From Diphasiastrum complanatum (taxonomy: Eukaryota; Streptophyta; Lycopodiopsida; Lycopodiales; Lycopodiaceae): a DNA stretch of 64,000 bases. Made by a program: the position numbers and the translations under genes. The stretch lies in contig MU831918.1 of assembly GCA_029204225.1 (NCBI GenBank), positions 1 to 64,000 of the forward strand. Reading direction: 5' to 3'. Shown in pieces: positions 22,264 to 33,150 of the stretch. Positions within the stretch are counted from its first letter, which is position 1. Each line of letters begins with the position of its first letter. The notes under the pieces are model-generated. The model made no database searches, was not told the origin of the DNA, and saw nothing but the letters and a program-made list of their open reading frames with translations.

Positions 22264-24660
22264 TGCTAACGAAGTGTTGCAAGAGAGCAAATACCTATTC
22301 AAGATGTTTGGCATAAAAGGATGGGACACCTCAACTTCAAGTCATTGGAGGTAATGGCTAGAAAGCAAGTTGTGACAGGTCTTCTAAGTTCCTTAAAAAG
22401 TATCAATCATGTTTGTGAGTATTGTACTTTGTCAAAGTCACATAGACTTCCTTATACTAGATCTACAAAGTCTTTTCAAGTTGTACAATTGGATATTTAT
22501 GGAATTAGCAATAGTGGAGCTAAGATGTATATAACTTTCATTGATACTTTTAGTAGATTTTGTTGGATCTATCTACTAAAGAGCAAAGATGAAGTGTATG
22601 ATGTCTTTGTTAAGTTCAAGAATGCAAGGGATGACCAATTTTTCACAAGAATCAAGTGCTTAAGGAGTCACAATGGTGGTGAGTATATATCTACCAAGTT
22701 CAAGGCCTTTTGTGATGAGCATGGGATCAAGAGGGAGTATACAACACCAAGGACCCCACAACAAAATGGAGTGGCTGAAAGGAAGAATAGGACTTTATGT
22801 GAAAGTGCCAAAGCCATGAGGTTAAGTGCTAATCTTGATAAACCATTTTGGGATCAAGCTTTGTTGTGTGCCAATTTCTTGTGCAATAGGTGGCTGAGTG
22901 CTATTTTGGATGGAAGGACACCTTTTGAGATGCTATTCTAGAGGAGGCCGAGTGTCAACTTTCTAAGAACTTTTGGATGCACATGCTATGTCAATATTAC
23001 TCTTGATGATATGACCAAGGAGGATCCATCTTCAAGGAAAGTTATTTTTGTTGTTTATAGTGAGGTGAGTAAAGTCTACAAGGTTTGCATTCCTTCTACT
23101 AACAAAGTGATTGTTGATAGAGATGTCATTTTTGATAAGGGAAACATTCCAAAAGTGCCTTCAACTACTATTGATGGTGATGTGGATGGATCTAACATTT
23201 TTTATGTTGATGTAAATGATCCTACTTTAGATGGTGATGATGATGGACCTTCATCAAGTCAAAAGCCAAGGAGAACATCAAGGGAAAGCCAAATGCCTTC
23301 AAGACTCACATATGATGAAAAGGGTAAGCAAGTAGTTTTTGGAAATTATTTTGCTTTCCTAACCTCTTTTGATGAACCTACAAGTGTAGATGAAGCAAGG
23401 AAAGAAGAGAAGTGGATCCAAGCAACGAATCTTGAGTATCAAGCTCTTATGAAGAATGGAACATGGAGATTGGTGGAGTTATCTAAGGACAAGAAAGCTT
23501 TGGATGCAAATGGATCTTCAAGGTGAAGACAAACCAAGATGGATCTATCAACAAGTACAAGGCAAGGTTAGTGGCAAAAGGATATGCTCAAGAACAAGGG
23601 ATTGACTATGATGAGACCCTTGCACTCATGGCAAAGATGGTAAGCATTCGAGTCATTATCTCACTGCTACTCTTTATGGACGGAATCTATGGCAATTGGA
23701 CATTAAAAATGCTTTTTTGAATGGTGATCTTGAGGAGGAAGTGTACATGGAGCAACCAGAGATCTACATTTCTTCTACAAAGCCAAATCATGTGTGCCTA
23801 CTACAAAAGAGTTTGTATGGCCTTAAGCAAGCACCAAGGAGTTGGTCTGCCAAGCTTAACACTTTTTTACTCTCTCAAGTCTTTGTTATAAGTGAGTATA
23901 ATCATTCACTTTATTATAGGTTTGCTAGAAATGATGTTACCATCTTGCTAATCTATGTGGATGATATCATCTTGAGTGGTGGGAACAATCAAGATGTGCA
24001 GGATATCAAGATTGATCTTAATAAGGAATTTGAGGTGCATGATCTTGGTAACTTGCGTTACATTTTTGGAATAGAAGTGATTAGATCTTCTGAATCTACT
24101 CTCATTTGTCAAGAGAAGTATGCTAATTCTATTCTAAAAAGATTATATATGGTAGATGCAAAAGCTTGTGATACACCTATGGAGTCTCATATAAAGCTAA
24201 CTATAAGAGGTAGTGAAAGATCCTTTAAGGACATTACTCACTATAAGAAGCTAGCTGATTTACTCATCTATCTAACCATTACTAGACTAGATCTAAATAT
24301 GTTGAAAATATTGAGTCAATTCATGCAAGATCCTAATGAGGAGCATTGGAAGCTAGGAAAATGAGTTTTGAGGTACATCATTGGAACTCGAGATTTTGGC
24401 ATATTGTATGAGGGATGATCACCTAGCTTGTTTGGATTTTCAGATTTGAAGTATGTTGACAGGAAATCCATAAGTGCACATTGTATTTTCATAGGTGATG
24501 GAGCTATATCATGGATGTCGATGAAACAAGCCACTATCTCATTGTCATCTAGTGAGGCCGAGTACAAAGCTCTTACACATTGCACAAAAGGAGATGGTAT
24601 GGATCAAGAGGATGATCAAGGGATCTTCACTTGCTGGATTGTTTAGAGAGCCCAATCATC
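22264..24660 (+). pseudogene. Copia integrase-RT-RNase H (second element, broken)
   Basis: Starts in pre-integrase (PIQDVWHKRMGHLNFKSL, CEYCTLSKSHRLPY). The integrase core has FITFIDTFSRF-type, CLRSHNGGEYISTKF and TPQQNGVAERKN blocks. The linker SQKPRRTSRES precedes RT, with KARLVAKGYAQEQGIDYDET, LKNAFLNGDLEEEVYMEQP, LQKSLYGLKQAPRSW and the catalytic YVDDIILSG (about 23960). RNase H ends with KQATISLSSSEAEYKAL near 24560. The integrase DD region has SHNGG where SDNGG is usual. Stops lie near 22941, 23526 and 24362, with a frame change at about 23700. Gag is absent. Confidence 0.85.
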
Positions 24661-24672
24661 ATTTGTGACAAC

Positions 24673-25473
24673 CTATTTTCCCAAATGTTGACAAGTCCAT
24701 TTTTTCCACAAAAAAAAACACTTTAGCTTCTTCTTGTTCTTCTTGCTCTTGCCTTTGGAACTTGATGCTCCATCTTTGTTCTCCATCTCCATGTCTTGAG
24801 TCTTCTTGGATGGAAACTTCTTCTTCTTGCCTTTCAAAGAAAAGTTAGCTTTTTCATCACCATCATTCAAAGATAAGGAACTCATCCTACTTTTGATATG
24901 AAGCATTCTACTCTCCTCACTAACAAGCACACTTTGAAGTTTTTCAATACTAGGAAGTGAATCTTGAATAGCAAAGGTTTGAACAAGATTGGAATAATCA
25001 TCTCCAAATCCATTCAAAATGATTTGAACTAATTCATCATCTTTGATTTTATCATCTATAGAAGACAACTCTTTATTCAAAGATTTGATCCTAAAGACAT
25101 AATTTTGGGCACTTTCACTACTTCCTTTCATGCTTTGAAGAATTTGATTCCTAAGCATGAGTATCCTTGAAGTGTTCTTGGATCCATAAATGGCTTTTAA
25201 TGAATCACATGCCTCTTTGGATGTGGTACAAGATGAGATTTCTTTGAAAAGTTCATTACTTACATTCATTTTTATGCAATGTAATGCAACTCTACATCTC
25301 TTTTTGTACTTAGCCAATTCAACTCCTCCTTGAGGTTCTACTTCCACCTCAAGTACTATGTCATAAAGATCATGAAGTACAAGCAAGGACTCCATTCGAA
25401 CTATACAAGTAGCATAATTAGTGAATGTAAGTCTTTCACTAGCTTCAAGCAAAAAACCACCCATTGATGCCAT
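24673..25473 (-). pseudogene. Copia gag, truncated at the zinc knuckle
   Basis: One open reverse-strand frame from the ATG at 25473 (MASMGGFLLEASERLTFTNY) through the gag capsid region (MNVSNELFKEISSCTTSKEA, NTSRILMLRNQILQSMKGSS, VQIILNGFGDDYSNLVQTFA) to a Lys-rich linker and the start of the knuckle (KCFF, then frame lost). At 24673 the element stops and abuts, tail to tail, the RNase H end of the forward Copia. No other pol domain survives. Gag forms the particle shell of the element. Confidence 0.8.
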
Positions 25474-25559
25474 TTTTGAATGTGAAAAAGCACTAGAAAC
25501 TCTAATGGTTTCTCTAAGAGATCTGAACCTAAAGTTTTCTAGCAATTTAGAAAGCTTAT

Positions 25560-26112
25560 AGACTCAATCCTATCACTCATGAACCAATCTAGAATGATGG
25601 AAATTTAGATTCTAGTCTCAAACTTGCAAAATCACTCCTTAATCTATGATTTTAGCAATTTCTCTCTTCAACCTCAACATACACTCAAAAAATCAGAGAA
25701 GATCAATAATGCACCTAATTCAAGCTTCTTTTGGCTGATCTAATCCAAGAACTAATCAAGGAATTAGATTTACTATAGAAAATACTTGATTTTGCACCAA
25801 AAATTACTCAAATTGGGTATGTGAGTCAAATTCTCCTTGCTTATAGATCCAAAGATAGCAGTGTTATAGCTTGATGGAAAGCTTATGATCTGTACTTTTC
25901 ATAGAGTCAAAACAGGAGATGTACGACCTCACATGTGTGAAAAGAGTTCCTACAGCCCACAAAAGATCTGGACCAAAAAATTTGAGGATAGCTATCAAAT
26001 CCAACTCGCTACACAAAATTTGACTAGTTTCCTAAAAACTGCTAATTTTGGCTTTGATTTGGATTAACCCTATCAATTTCAAAAAAACCTCTTGTACTTG
26101 GCTCTGATACCA
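25560..26112 (-). other. Leader of the reverse-strand Copia gag
   Basis: No gene. On the reverse strand the stretch runs from a primer binding site (TGGTATCAGAGCCAAGTAC, about 26094-26112, complementary to initiator tRNA-Met in the usual Copia manner) to the gag ATG at 25473. Confidence 0.6.
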
Positions 26113-26571
26113 TGTGAAAAAAATACAAAAAGGACCAAGAGTGGATCCTAATCTGATCCTCAAGAGGGATTGGTTGTCAGATTACTTGATCTATCAATCT
26201 ACTTGAGATTAAGATGAAACCAAATCAATCTGATGTGTCTAGCAAGAGTTATAAGCTTTTAAAGATGATAGGGATAGGTCCAAAATCCGAGTGACAGCAT
26301 TTTGATTTGATTCAATCTTGCTTTGTTCTGAATCCATTGTTTTGAGCATCCTACACAAGAAACTGAACATCAAGACTGAGTTTGAAGTAATGAACACCTT
26401 TTGAGCCTTCTGAGAGTCAATTGTGTTTTCTTTTGAAGCATTTCACACATGCCAAAAGTAGGATTCAAACTAGCCAAAGTGTCTCAATCCACTTTGTGTG
26501 TCTGATCTAGATAACTTGTTTTGTGGAATATTTGAGAGTCATCTCAAATATAGCTGCAAGTGTTTCACATA
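26113..26571. mobile_element. LTR-like block with TGTGAAA...TTTCACA ends
   Basis: 459 bp beginning TGTGAAAAAAAT and ending AGTGTTTCACA. On the reverse strand it is followed directly by the PBS, so it fits as the 5' LTR of the gag at 25473. On the forward strand it is followed by a leader leading to another gag at 26685. Its 3' part also resembles 18860-19010. One block thus serves two divergent Copia bodies. Confidence 0.6.
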
Positions 26572-26684
26572 GGAAGGTAGTACATCCTTGAAAATACCTA
26601 TAGTGAAAGAGAGCAGCAACTTTAAGTCTAATTGGAACAAGCTCAAACATATCTCAGTTCAATAACTAAGAAGTCTTCATTAAA

Positions 26685-27548
26685 ATGGCATCTCAGGGAG
26701 GATATCTTCTAGAAGCCAATGAAAGACTAAACACTTCTAATTACTCAATTTGGAAGTTCAAAATGGAGTCTATTTTGATACTCCAGGATGCTATGGATAT
26801 TTTGCTTGGTGTTGAGGAGGAGCCTCAAGCACAGGCTAAAATTCTTAAGTACAAGAAAAGAGCTAGAATGGCTCTACATTTCATTAAGATGAATGTATCT
26901 AATGAAATTCTGAGAGAGATAGGATCTTGCACTACAGCCAAAGAAGCTTGGGATGCACTAAAGACCATCTATGAAGCAAAGAATACTTCTAGAATACTCA
27001 CTCTTAGGAATCAGATTTTTCAAAGTTTCCAAAGAAGTGAAGAGAGTGCATCTAACTATGTTCTGAGAGTTAAAGATTTACATAGAGAGCTTTTCTATGT
27101 TGGTGTTACTATTAGCCAAGATGAGCTAGTTCAAGTCATACTGAATGTCTTGAGAGATGACTATGATAATCTTGTTCAGTCTTTTGCTATTAAGGAGGAA
27201 TTGCCTAATCTAGAAAGTCTCCAAGGAATTCTTATTTCTGAAGAATCTAGACAAAGCTATAAACTCTCCAGGATGAACAAACTCGAGCATGGTGGAAGTG
27301 ACAAAGCCCTCTTTGTCAAAGGCAAGCAGAAAGGAAGGAGTAAGAACCAATTCTCTCAAGCATCCAACAAAGACAAAGCCAAAGATCGAGACAAAGATGG
27401 TGAAGAGGATGATACATCTCATCCTTCTAACTCAAAGACCAAAAAGAAGAAAGTGAAGTGTTTCTTCTGTGGCAAGAAGAGGCACTATGCCTCTAAATGT
27501 TTCAAGAAGAAAAACCAACTTACCCCAAGAAACTTTACTCCAAACTGA
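26685..27548 (+). CDS. Copia gag, open reading frame ending after the zinc knuckle
   Basis: 287 codons from the ATG at 26685 (MASQGGYLLEANERLNTSNY). The gag capsid region includes MNVSNEILREIGSCTTAKEA, NTSRILTLRNQIFQSFQRSE and VQVILNVLRDDYDNLVQSF. A Lys/Asp-rich linker and the knuckle CFFCGKKRHYASKC (C-x2-C-x4-H-x4-C, intact ligands) follow. It ends FTPN at a stop just where protease should start, and low-complexity sequence follows. The frame is uninterrupted, so a particle-forming protein could still be made, but the element lacks pol. Confidence 0.75.
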   Translation: MASQGGYLLEANERLNTSNYSIWKFKMESILILQDAMDILLGVEEEPQAQAKILKYKKRARMALHFIKMNVSNEILREIGSCTTAKEAWDALKTIYEAKNTSRILTLRNQIFQSFQRSEESASNYVLRVKDLHRELFYVGVTISQDELVQVILNVLRDDYDNLVQSFAIKEELPNLESLQGILISEESRQSYKLSRMNKLEHGGSDKALFVKGKQKGRSKNQFSQASNKDKAKDRDKDGEEDDTSHPSNSKTKKKKVKCFFCGKKRHYASKCFKKKNQLTPRNFTPN

Positions 27549-27920
27549 GGATACTGTGATAAAAGTGAGAAAAATGAGTGTCAATGAGGGAGAGAGACAG
27601 ACAGAGACAAAGAGGGAGAGGGAGAGCATACTTTACTCCAAGCTTTACTCAAACTACTTTAACTCTAATGAAAGAGAAACAAAAGAGTGTCAATAAGAGA
27701 GATAAAAGGATAAAGAGTCATCAAAGTTTTCAAAAAACTTACTTTACTCCAAGCCCTACTCCAAGCTTTACACCCTTTTAAATAGCTTTACTCCTTTTGA
27801 GAAGCCTTCTTATGCTCTCTTCGACAAGGTTTACAAGCTTTTAAAGAGCTTTACCTCAAGCTTTTGAAAAGCTTTCACTCTGATGAAAAAAAAAAACAAA
27901 AGAGTGTCGATGAGAGAGAG
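27549..27920. other. Low-complexity purine and CTTTA-rich spacer
   Basis: No gene. GAGA-rich sequence (27580-27640), then repeated ctttactccaagc-type phrases. It is the point where the preceding Copia is truncated. Confidence 0.5.
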
Positions 27921-28221
27921 AAAAGAACATAAACAACAATAAACACAAATGTAACAAAGCAAAACAAGTAAACTTTTGAATGTTGGCTATGGTGCGTACC
28001 TTTGTGTCCAATGCTTAACTTTTTGCTCAAGCCTTGGCTATGGTAAGAAGGTAAAGAGCTTTGGCTGTGACAAAAGAACATAAACAACAATAAACACAAA
28101 TGTATCAAAGAAAAACAAGTAAACTTTTGAATGTTGGCTATGGTGCTCGCCTTTTTGTCCAATGCTCCACTTTTTTTCCAAGCCCTGACTATGGTGAAAA
28201 GGTAGAGAGCTTGGCTGTGAC
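27921..28221. repeat. About 150-bp tandem duplication
   Basis: Two units, 27921-28071 and 28072-28221, both beginning aaaagaacataaacaacaat and ending ttggctgtgac, with roughly ten differences. A third unit starts with aaaaaagcataag but fades. Confidence 0.85.
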
Positions 28222-28410
28222 AAAAAAGCATAAGAAAGATCAAGCATCATTAGAAGAGCCATAGAGAGCAGCACCATCGCTAGGCGCAAAAATATCCTCC
28301 TCTTCGCGTTCGAAAATCTAAAATCGAAATGAAAAGAAACCGCGACGCGCCAAGCAATTCGGCTTCCGATAATCGACTCTATGGTCGATGATAGCAATGT
28401 CGACCACAAC

Positions 28411-28517
28411 GTCGATTACCAGAACTTAGTAAACGCTATGGTCAATGCTACTTAGTAGATGCTATGGTCGACGCTGCTAGCGTCGACCATAACATCTGCC
28501 AAGTTCTGGTAATCGAC
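28411..28517. repeat. Nested foldback with GTCGAC palindromes
   Basis: The outer arms GTCGATTACCAGAACTT (28411-28427) and its exact reverse complement (28501-28517) enclose an inner pair (28457-28475 and 28479-28497) that differ at one position. The inner centre ATGGTCGACGCT/AGCGTCGACCAT is a perfect palindrome around a 3-base loop. Further TCGAC motifs precede it at 28372-28405. A MITE-like foldback or a hairpin RNA precursor are possible. Confidence 0.8.
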
Positions 28518-28599
28518 GCTAGCCAAAAAATTGCAGAAATTTTTTTTTGCAATTCTTGCCGTGATGGCAAAAATTGCGGAAGTTTTCCTCAATTTTGTC

Positions 28600-29247
28600 C
28601 ACAATAAAGAATGTGATTGGATGCAAGTGGCTTTTTAAGATCAAGTTAAATCAAGATGGGAGTTTTTCTAAGCACAAGGCAAGGCTTAGGGGTAAGCTCA
28701 ATCCAAGGGCATAGATTATGATGGGACCTTTGCACCTGTGGCAAAGATGGTTACCATAAGACTTATCATTGCTCTTGTTTCTCACTTTGGTTGGTTCTTG
28801 TTTCAAATGGATGTGTCAAATGCATTTCTAAATGGCTATTTGGATGAGGACATATTCATGGAGAAGTTTGAGGCTTCATCAAGCAAGGGATGGAAGACAA
28901 GGTGTGCCATCCCAAGAGGAGCTTGTATGATTAGATCTTGGAATACAATGCTCAATTCTTTTCTTATCTCTATTGAATTTACTCCTAGTGAATATGATCC
29001 CACTTTGTACATAAGATTTAGTGAAATGGACATTGTACTTTTATTGCTTTATGTTGATGATATCATACTTAGAAGGGATTGAAAAAACTAAGCTAGATTT
29101 ATCCAAAGAATTCAAGATGGTAGATCTCGGCCATTTGCACATCATTTTGTGTATGGAATTACTTAGATCTTTAGATTATGTCTTCATTGGTCAATCTAAG
29201 TATGCTCTTTTTTACTCAATAGATTTAACATGCATGGATGTAAGCAT
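28600..29247 (+). pseudogene. Copia reverse transcriptase fragment
   Basis: Forward frames give NVIGCKWLFKIKLNQDGSF, then MAKMVTIRLIIALVSHFG, FQMDVSNAFLNGYLDEDIFM, a damaged YGLKQ block, EYDPTLYIRF and the catalytic YVDDIIL (about 29050). It continues with a KTKLDLSKEFKMVDLGHL block to about 29240. At 29248 a CACTA terminus interrupts it. Frameshifts are at about 28700 and 29080. Confidence 0.75.
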
Positions 29248-29940
29248 CACTACCACAAAAAATGTTTATAGCGACAAAAGTTTACGACATTTATTTAGTC
29301 AAAATTAAACGTCGCTCCACAATTTTAATAGCGACAGATATATAATTTTTTAACTGTCACAAAAGAATGTCACTTTGCGATATCTTAATCGTCGTCGTGC
29401 GACATACAATATTTGATGCTTTGCGATACTTTTTTTAGCGACATTAGTGACGACACTTTTATGATGACCAGCGATAATTTTTCCTGAACATCGCCACGTG
29501 ACGTTCAGTCCCAAAAAAAAAGTTTTGGAAAAATGACGTTGTAGTGACGGTTACTAACCATCGCTCTGTGACGTCCAGAGCGAGCAACGTTAGGGTGACA
29601 TTTGAGTGATGCCTAAACGCCTCCTTGTCGTAACCGTCGTCGGGTGACACTGTAATAATATTGTAGATTGTAAAACCCAAGGGATGGTTTTTGACCAACG
29701 ATGGTTTGGCGACAGATATTGAATGTTGCCAGGCGACGGACAAGTTGAGCTACATTTTGGCGACGTTAGAGCGACGATTAAACATCTTGGTAACTTAATC
29801 GTCGTCGGCAAGCGATGCTATAATATTATTGCATACTGTAAAACCTGAGGGATGGTTTTTAAACAATGACGGTTTGGCGACGGATAGTATACGTCGTATG
29901 ACGACGTATAATTTAAATGCCATTGAACATCGCTGAGCGA
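29248..29940 (+). mobile_element. One end of a CACTA (En/Spm-like) DNA transposon
   Basis: Starts CACTACCACAAAAAATG, the CACTA terminal signature, directly after cat (29245-29247, possible 3-bp target duplication), inside a Copia RT. For about 700 bp it carries dense subterminal GCGAC/GTCGC motifs in both orientations and a direct repeat of about 160 bp (compare 29651-29730 with 29810-29890), as expected for CACTA subterminal regions. No matching opposite end (TTTTGTGGTAGTG type) was found downstream, so the element is truncated. Confidence 0.6.
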
Positions 29941-29959
29941 CACATAATGCAAATATTGA

Positions 29960-30400
29960 GCATGTTGTGTCCTTATATGATACGTGAAAGAAAGTTTTGT
30001 GTGCAAGAAGTTGTGGTAGTCATCTTGCCTCTTCCTCAGTGCAAACAGATTATTAGTCTTTTCTGGTGTTAACCAAATGTTACATCTGCTGAAGCCAAAT
30101 GTAGATACCTGTTCTGGAAGTTCATGATATGAGAACACTATATCATCCAGATATGTGTGTAGGAGTGCTGAGAAGTCTTTGTTAGGGATGATTTGTAATA
30201 ACATTGTGAAGTGAGATTGTGTTGAGAATCACCTTTGAGCTGCACCAAACTGTTTGAGACCATAGGGTTGAGCAGAAAGGGTGTGTGTATGTGTTGCATT
30301 TGGTAGATATGACTGTAGTTCAATATGTGAAGGTCCTTTGTTAAATTCTATGTAAAAGTGAGAAGCAAGTGAGCATTACCAAAAGCCAGACAGCTGAGCA
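29960..30400 (-). pseudogene. Gypsy-type reverse transcriptase fragment
   Basis: Reverse-strand frames contain QPYGLKQFGAAQ, comparable to the MPFGLKNAPATFQ block of Gypsy RTs, then the catalytic YLDDIVFSYHELPEQ. No other domains are adjacent. The fragment is frame-shifted at about 30220. YLDD separates it from Copia (YVDD) and LINE (YADD) enzymes. Confidence 0.45.
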
Positions 30401-33150
30401 ATACCCATCAACAAATGATCAATGACAATCAGTTACAAGGATGAAACAAGCAACCACAAATTCTGAAGTAAGATAGGTAGTGTGCCCACTCTCCACCTCT
30501 TATAATGTTACCACAGATGAAAGTGAGAATGATACTCCACATGTCCAGTTGCTAAAGCACTGTCATGTAGCCTCCATTCCATGCTAAAGGTCCAATCCAC
30601 AACAAGTAAAAGACTTATGAAGAAGCAAGAGCTAAATGTGGACTCTGCCGCACCAAAAAACAACTTCTTTATCTGCATTCGTTGACCTCCAGATTACAAT
30701 CAGAATGTAGGGAGGCGTGGAACTGTTCTAGACCTACTTCATCACTCTTAACATGTTAATGTATTCAATGCATCCTCTAAAATGTGTGTTCAAAAGTCTG
30801 AACACGTTGGCAGCACCCATATGAACTTTTTACATTCTCTGAGCAAAGTACACAGTGGGCCGTTGAGCTAGCACATCTCCACATCTCTGAGTCGTAGACA
30901 AACCTCCTACAGTATCATATCATTTGAAGCGTAGAAGCCCGTGGATCACCCTCAGGTGTGAATCAACTAGCAGGAGGGCGCGGCCGTAGGGTTTACCCTC
31001 TTCCTCCTCTTCTGAAGAGAACGAAGCAGAGGCACGTTTGGTTCTGGGCTCCAAGAACATCAGTGAGCCACAACTTGGGAAGGATCAAGCTATTGGTAAA
31101 AAGTGGGTCTTACACATGTCCATCAGAAGGTGGGTCATTTGAAGTCATTAGCGAGGCCAAAATCTGAGAAAGCCTCCCTCCCCACTGAGCGCGACCTGGA
31201 AACTAGTTGTGAAGATATGGCTTTTTTCACATCTTGGGTCGTTCTGTTTGAATACATTGTAATCATGATTTATGAATGGTTATGTATGAATACTTTCCTC
31301 ATAATACTTGGAGTTTGAATGTGCAGCTATTAAAAGGTCATGTAAATACGAATCTGCTAGTGTTGAGTCAATATGAGTGATCTCAGCATGAGTCATCTCT
31401 TGTTGTCTGAAATAGCTTCGGAAAGATTGGCCTGTTGAATGTATGTAAACCTTTCCGGTTATTAGTGATGTGGTAATGTCTTGAACACAAATGGTTATGC
31501 AATTATTTTGGGTTAGAAGTTGATTGTCAAGTTTGGCTGCCTTAATGAAAGCGTTTTCTTATGAGATGTAAAAAATGAAAAAATGAAAAACAAAAAAAAA
31601 TGAAAATCTTCAAAAAACAAGATACACCACTGTTCCAACCAAGAATACCAAACTTCCTTAGTCTGAACTCTTAAAACTGGAAGACTTTGAGAAAAAGAGA
31701 TAAAACGATGGAATGATCATCATCACCTATACTTGTAGTAATGAACGTTGATGGGAGGGCTATTTTTATGGGTTTACTTGAAAGGGGCTAATACTGTTAG
31801 GGACACACGGTGAGAAAAGTATTATCCTCAAGCATATGAAAAAATCATGCCATAATAACATGGGAATGTTTGTATGCCAACCATCAGGTAGTCATCTATA
31901 GCATGTAATACCATCCTAAGAGCCTCACACATCAACATTTCTAAAAACGTACCTTAGGATAATTGTGCTTGAAATATCAATCTTATGTGCTGTGACTGAA
32001 TCCCAAAAGAGACATGAGTTTGGATAGCCATCAATGAGTGTCATGACAACAAAAGCTACCATTAGTTGTCTCGAGATGATGAACACAAACTGTGAAAGGG
32101 GTGTTGACCTTTGTAGTCATGATACATAAACTCCCGATGAAAGGAATACACACTTTCTAAAACCATCTTCGGGAAATGAAGGACCGAGAGTAATGAGTTA
32201 TGATTTAACTACACCTACTCTATGAGTATATAGCAGTATGTGAGTATTCAAACATAAGGGGCCAGGTGATATCATCAAGGGAATTATTGGGTGTAGAGAG
32301 GACTGAATTGGAGAGTGACAACTAACTTCATCTCCTTGATGCTAGATTGATTAGATCTTGGGTTGAGTTTAGGCAAGGAAAGAAACCCACTACACCTCTA
32401 CACTTGAAGCTAACAAACGGTCTCGACAGCCATAGGTATACTCGGAGAACTACGTTATGCACGGAGTACATTTTGGTCCACGCAGATTCTGTTTGGTTTT
32501 ACGTGTTTTAGGGCCCGTCATATTATCTCGTACTCCTGGGTCAATGAAAGCTTTCCAAGCTCTCAGAGATATGACCAGCGGGAGATAGTCTTTAGTGCTC
32601 ACACAAATCCAAGGGCAGCTAGTGTACTTTAGTGAGTCTCGCACTCGAGCAAGTGGCATAGTCAAGGTCACAGCATAAGGCAAATGTGATTTTGCTGTCT
32701 CTCTAACTCTGCGACTCAATTTTATAAGACGTTGTCTGGGTACTTGTTCCTCAACCTGAATGTCTGTGTCTCTCAATCTAGTCTCTCTAATATAGCCCCC
32801 ATTTCTAACTCAACATGGGGAACCTCACTATCTATCACGGGATTAGATAAAGTACCACTAACATGCATGGCAAAGCTTTCTTTCTCGACATCAGGGCTTG
32901 TACCAACAGGAAATTCTATCCACCAAGGATTATTTGCCAACTCCTAATCACTCAAGCTAGCATGGTATTTGTCGTTGTACATGAAACTCTCTACATTGGA
33001 CCTTTGATTCCACAACCTAAAATAAGAAGAGATTTTATATAGCTTAATTGCCTTCACCAAGCAAAAAATGTATATTAAAAAAAAGACTCCATTTTAGCAA
33101 ACATGTTTGGAAATAAACTTGTGATATTCATTACAAAACATAAAGATCTT
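30401..33150. other. Interval without recognised features
   Basis: About 2.7 kb of mixed-composition sequence. Open frames are short and carry no motif I recognise. A poly-A-rich stretch lies at 31566-31615. No LTR pair, terminal repeat or RNA gene was seen. Confidence 0.45.

Noticed and set aside
27921..28221. CRISPR-like repeat array
   Set aside because: Only two long contiguous units without spacers, in plant DNA.
29590..29811. Reverse frames of 73-94 residues in the CACTA end
   Set aside because: They track the GCGAC subterminal repeats and have no protein character.
30958..31318. Forward frames of 69-71 residues
   Set aside because: Short, without recognisable domain or supporting context.
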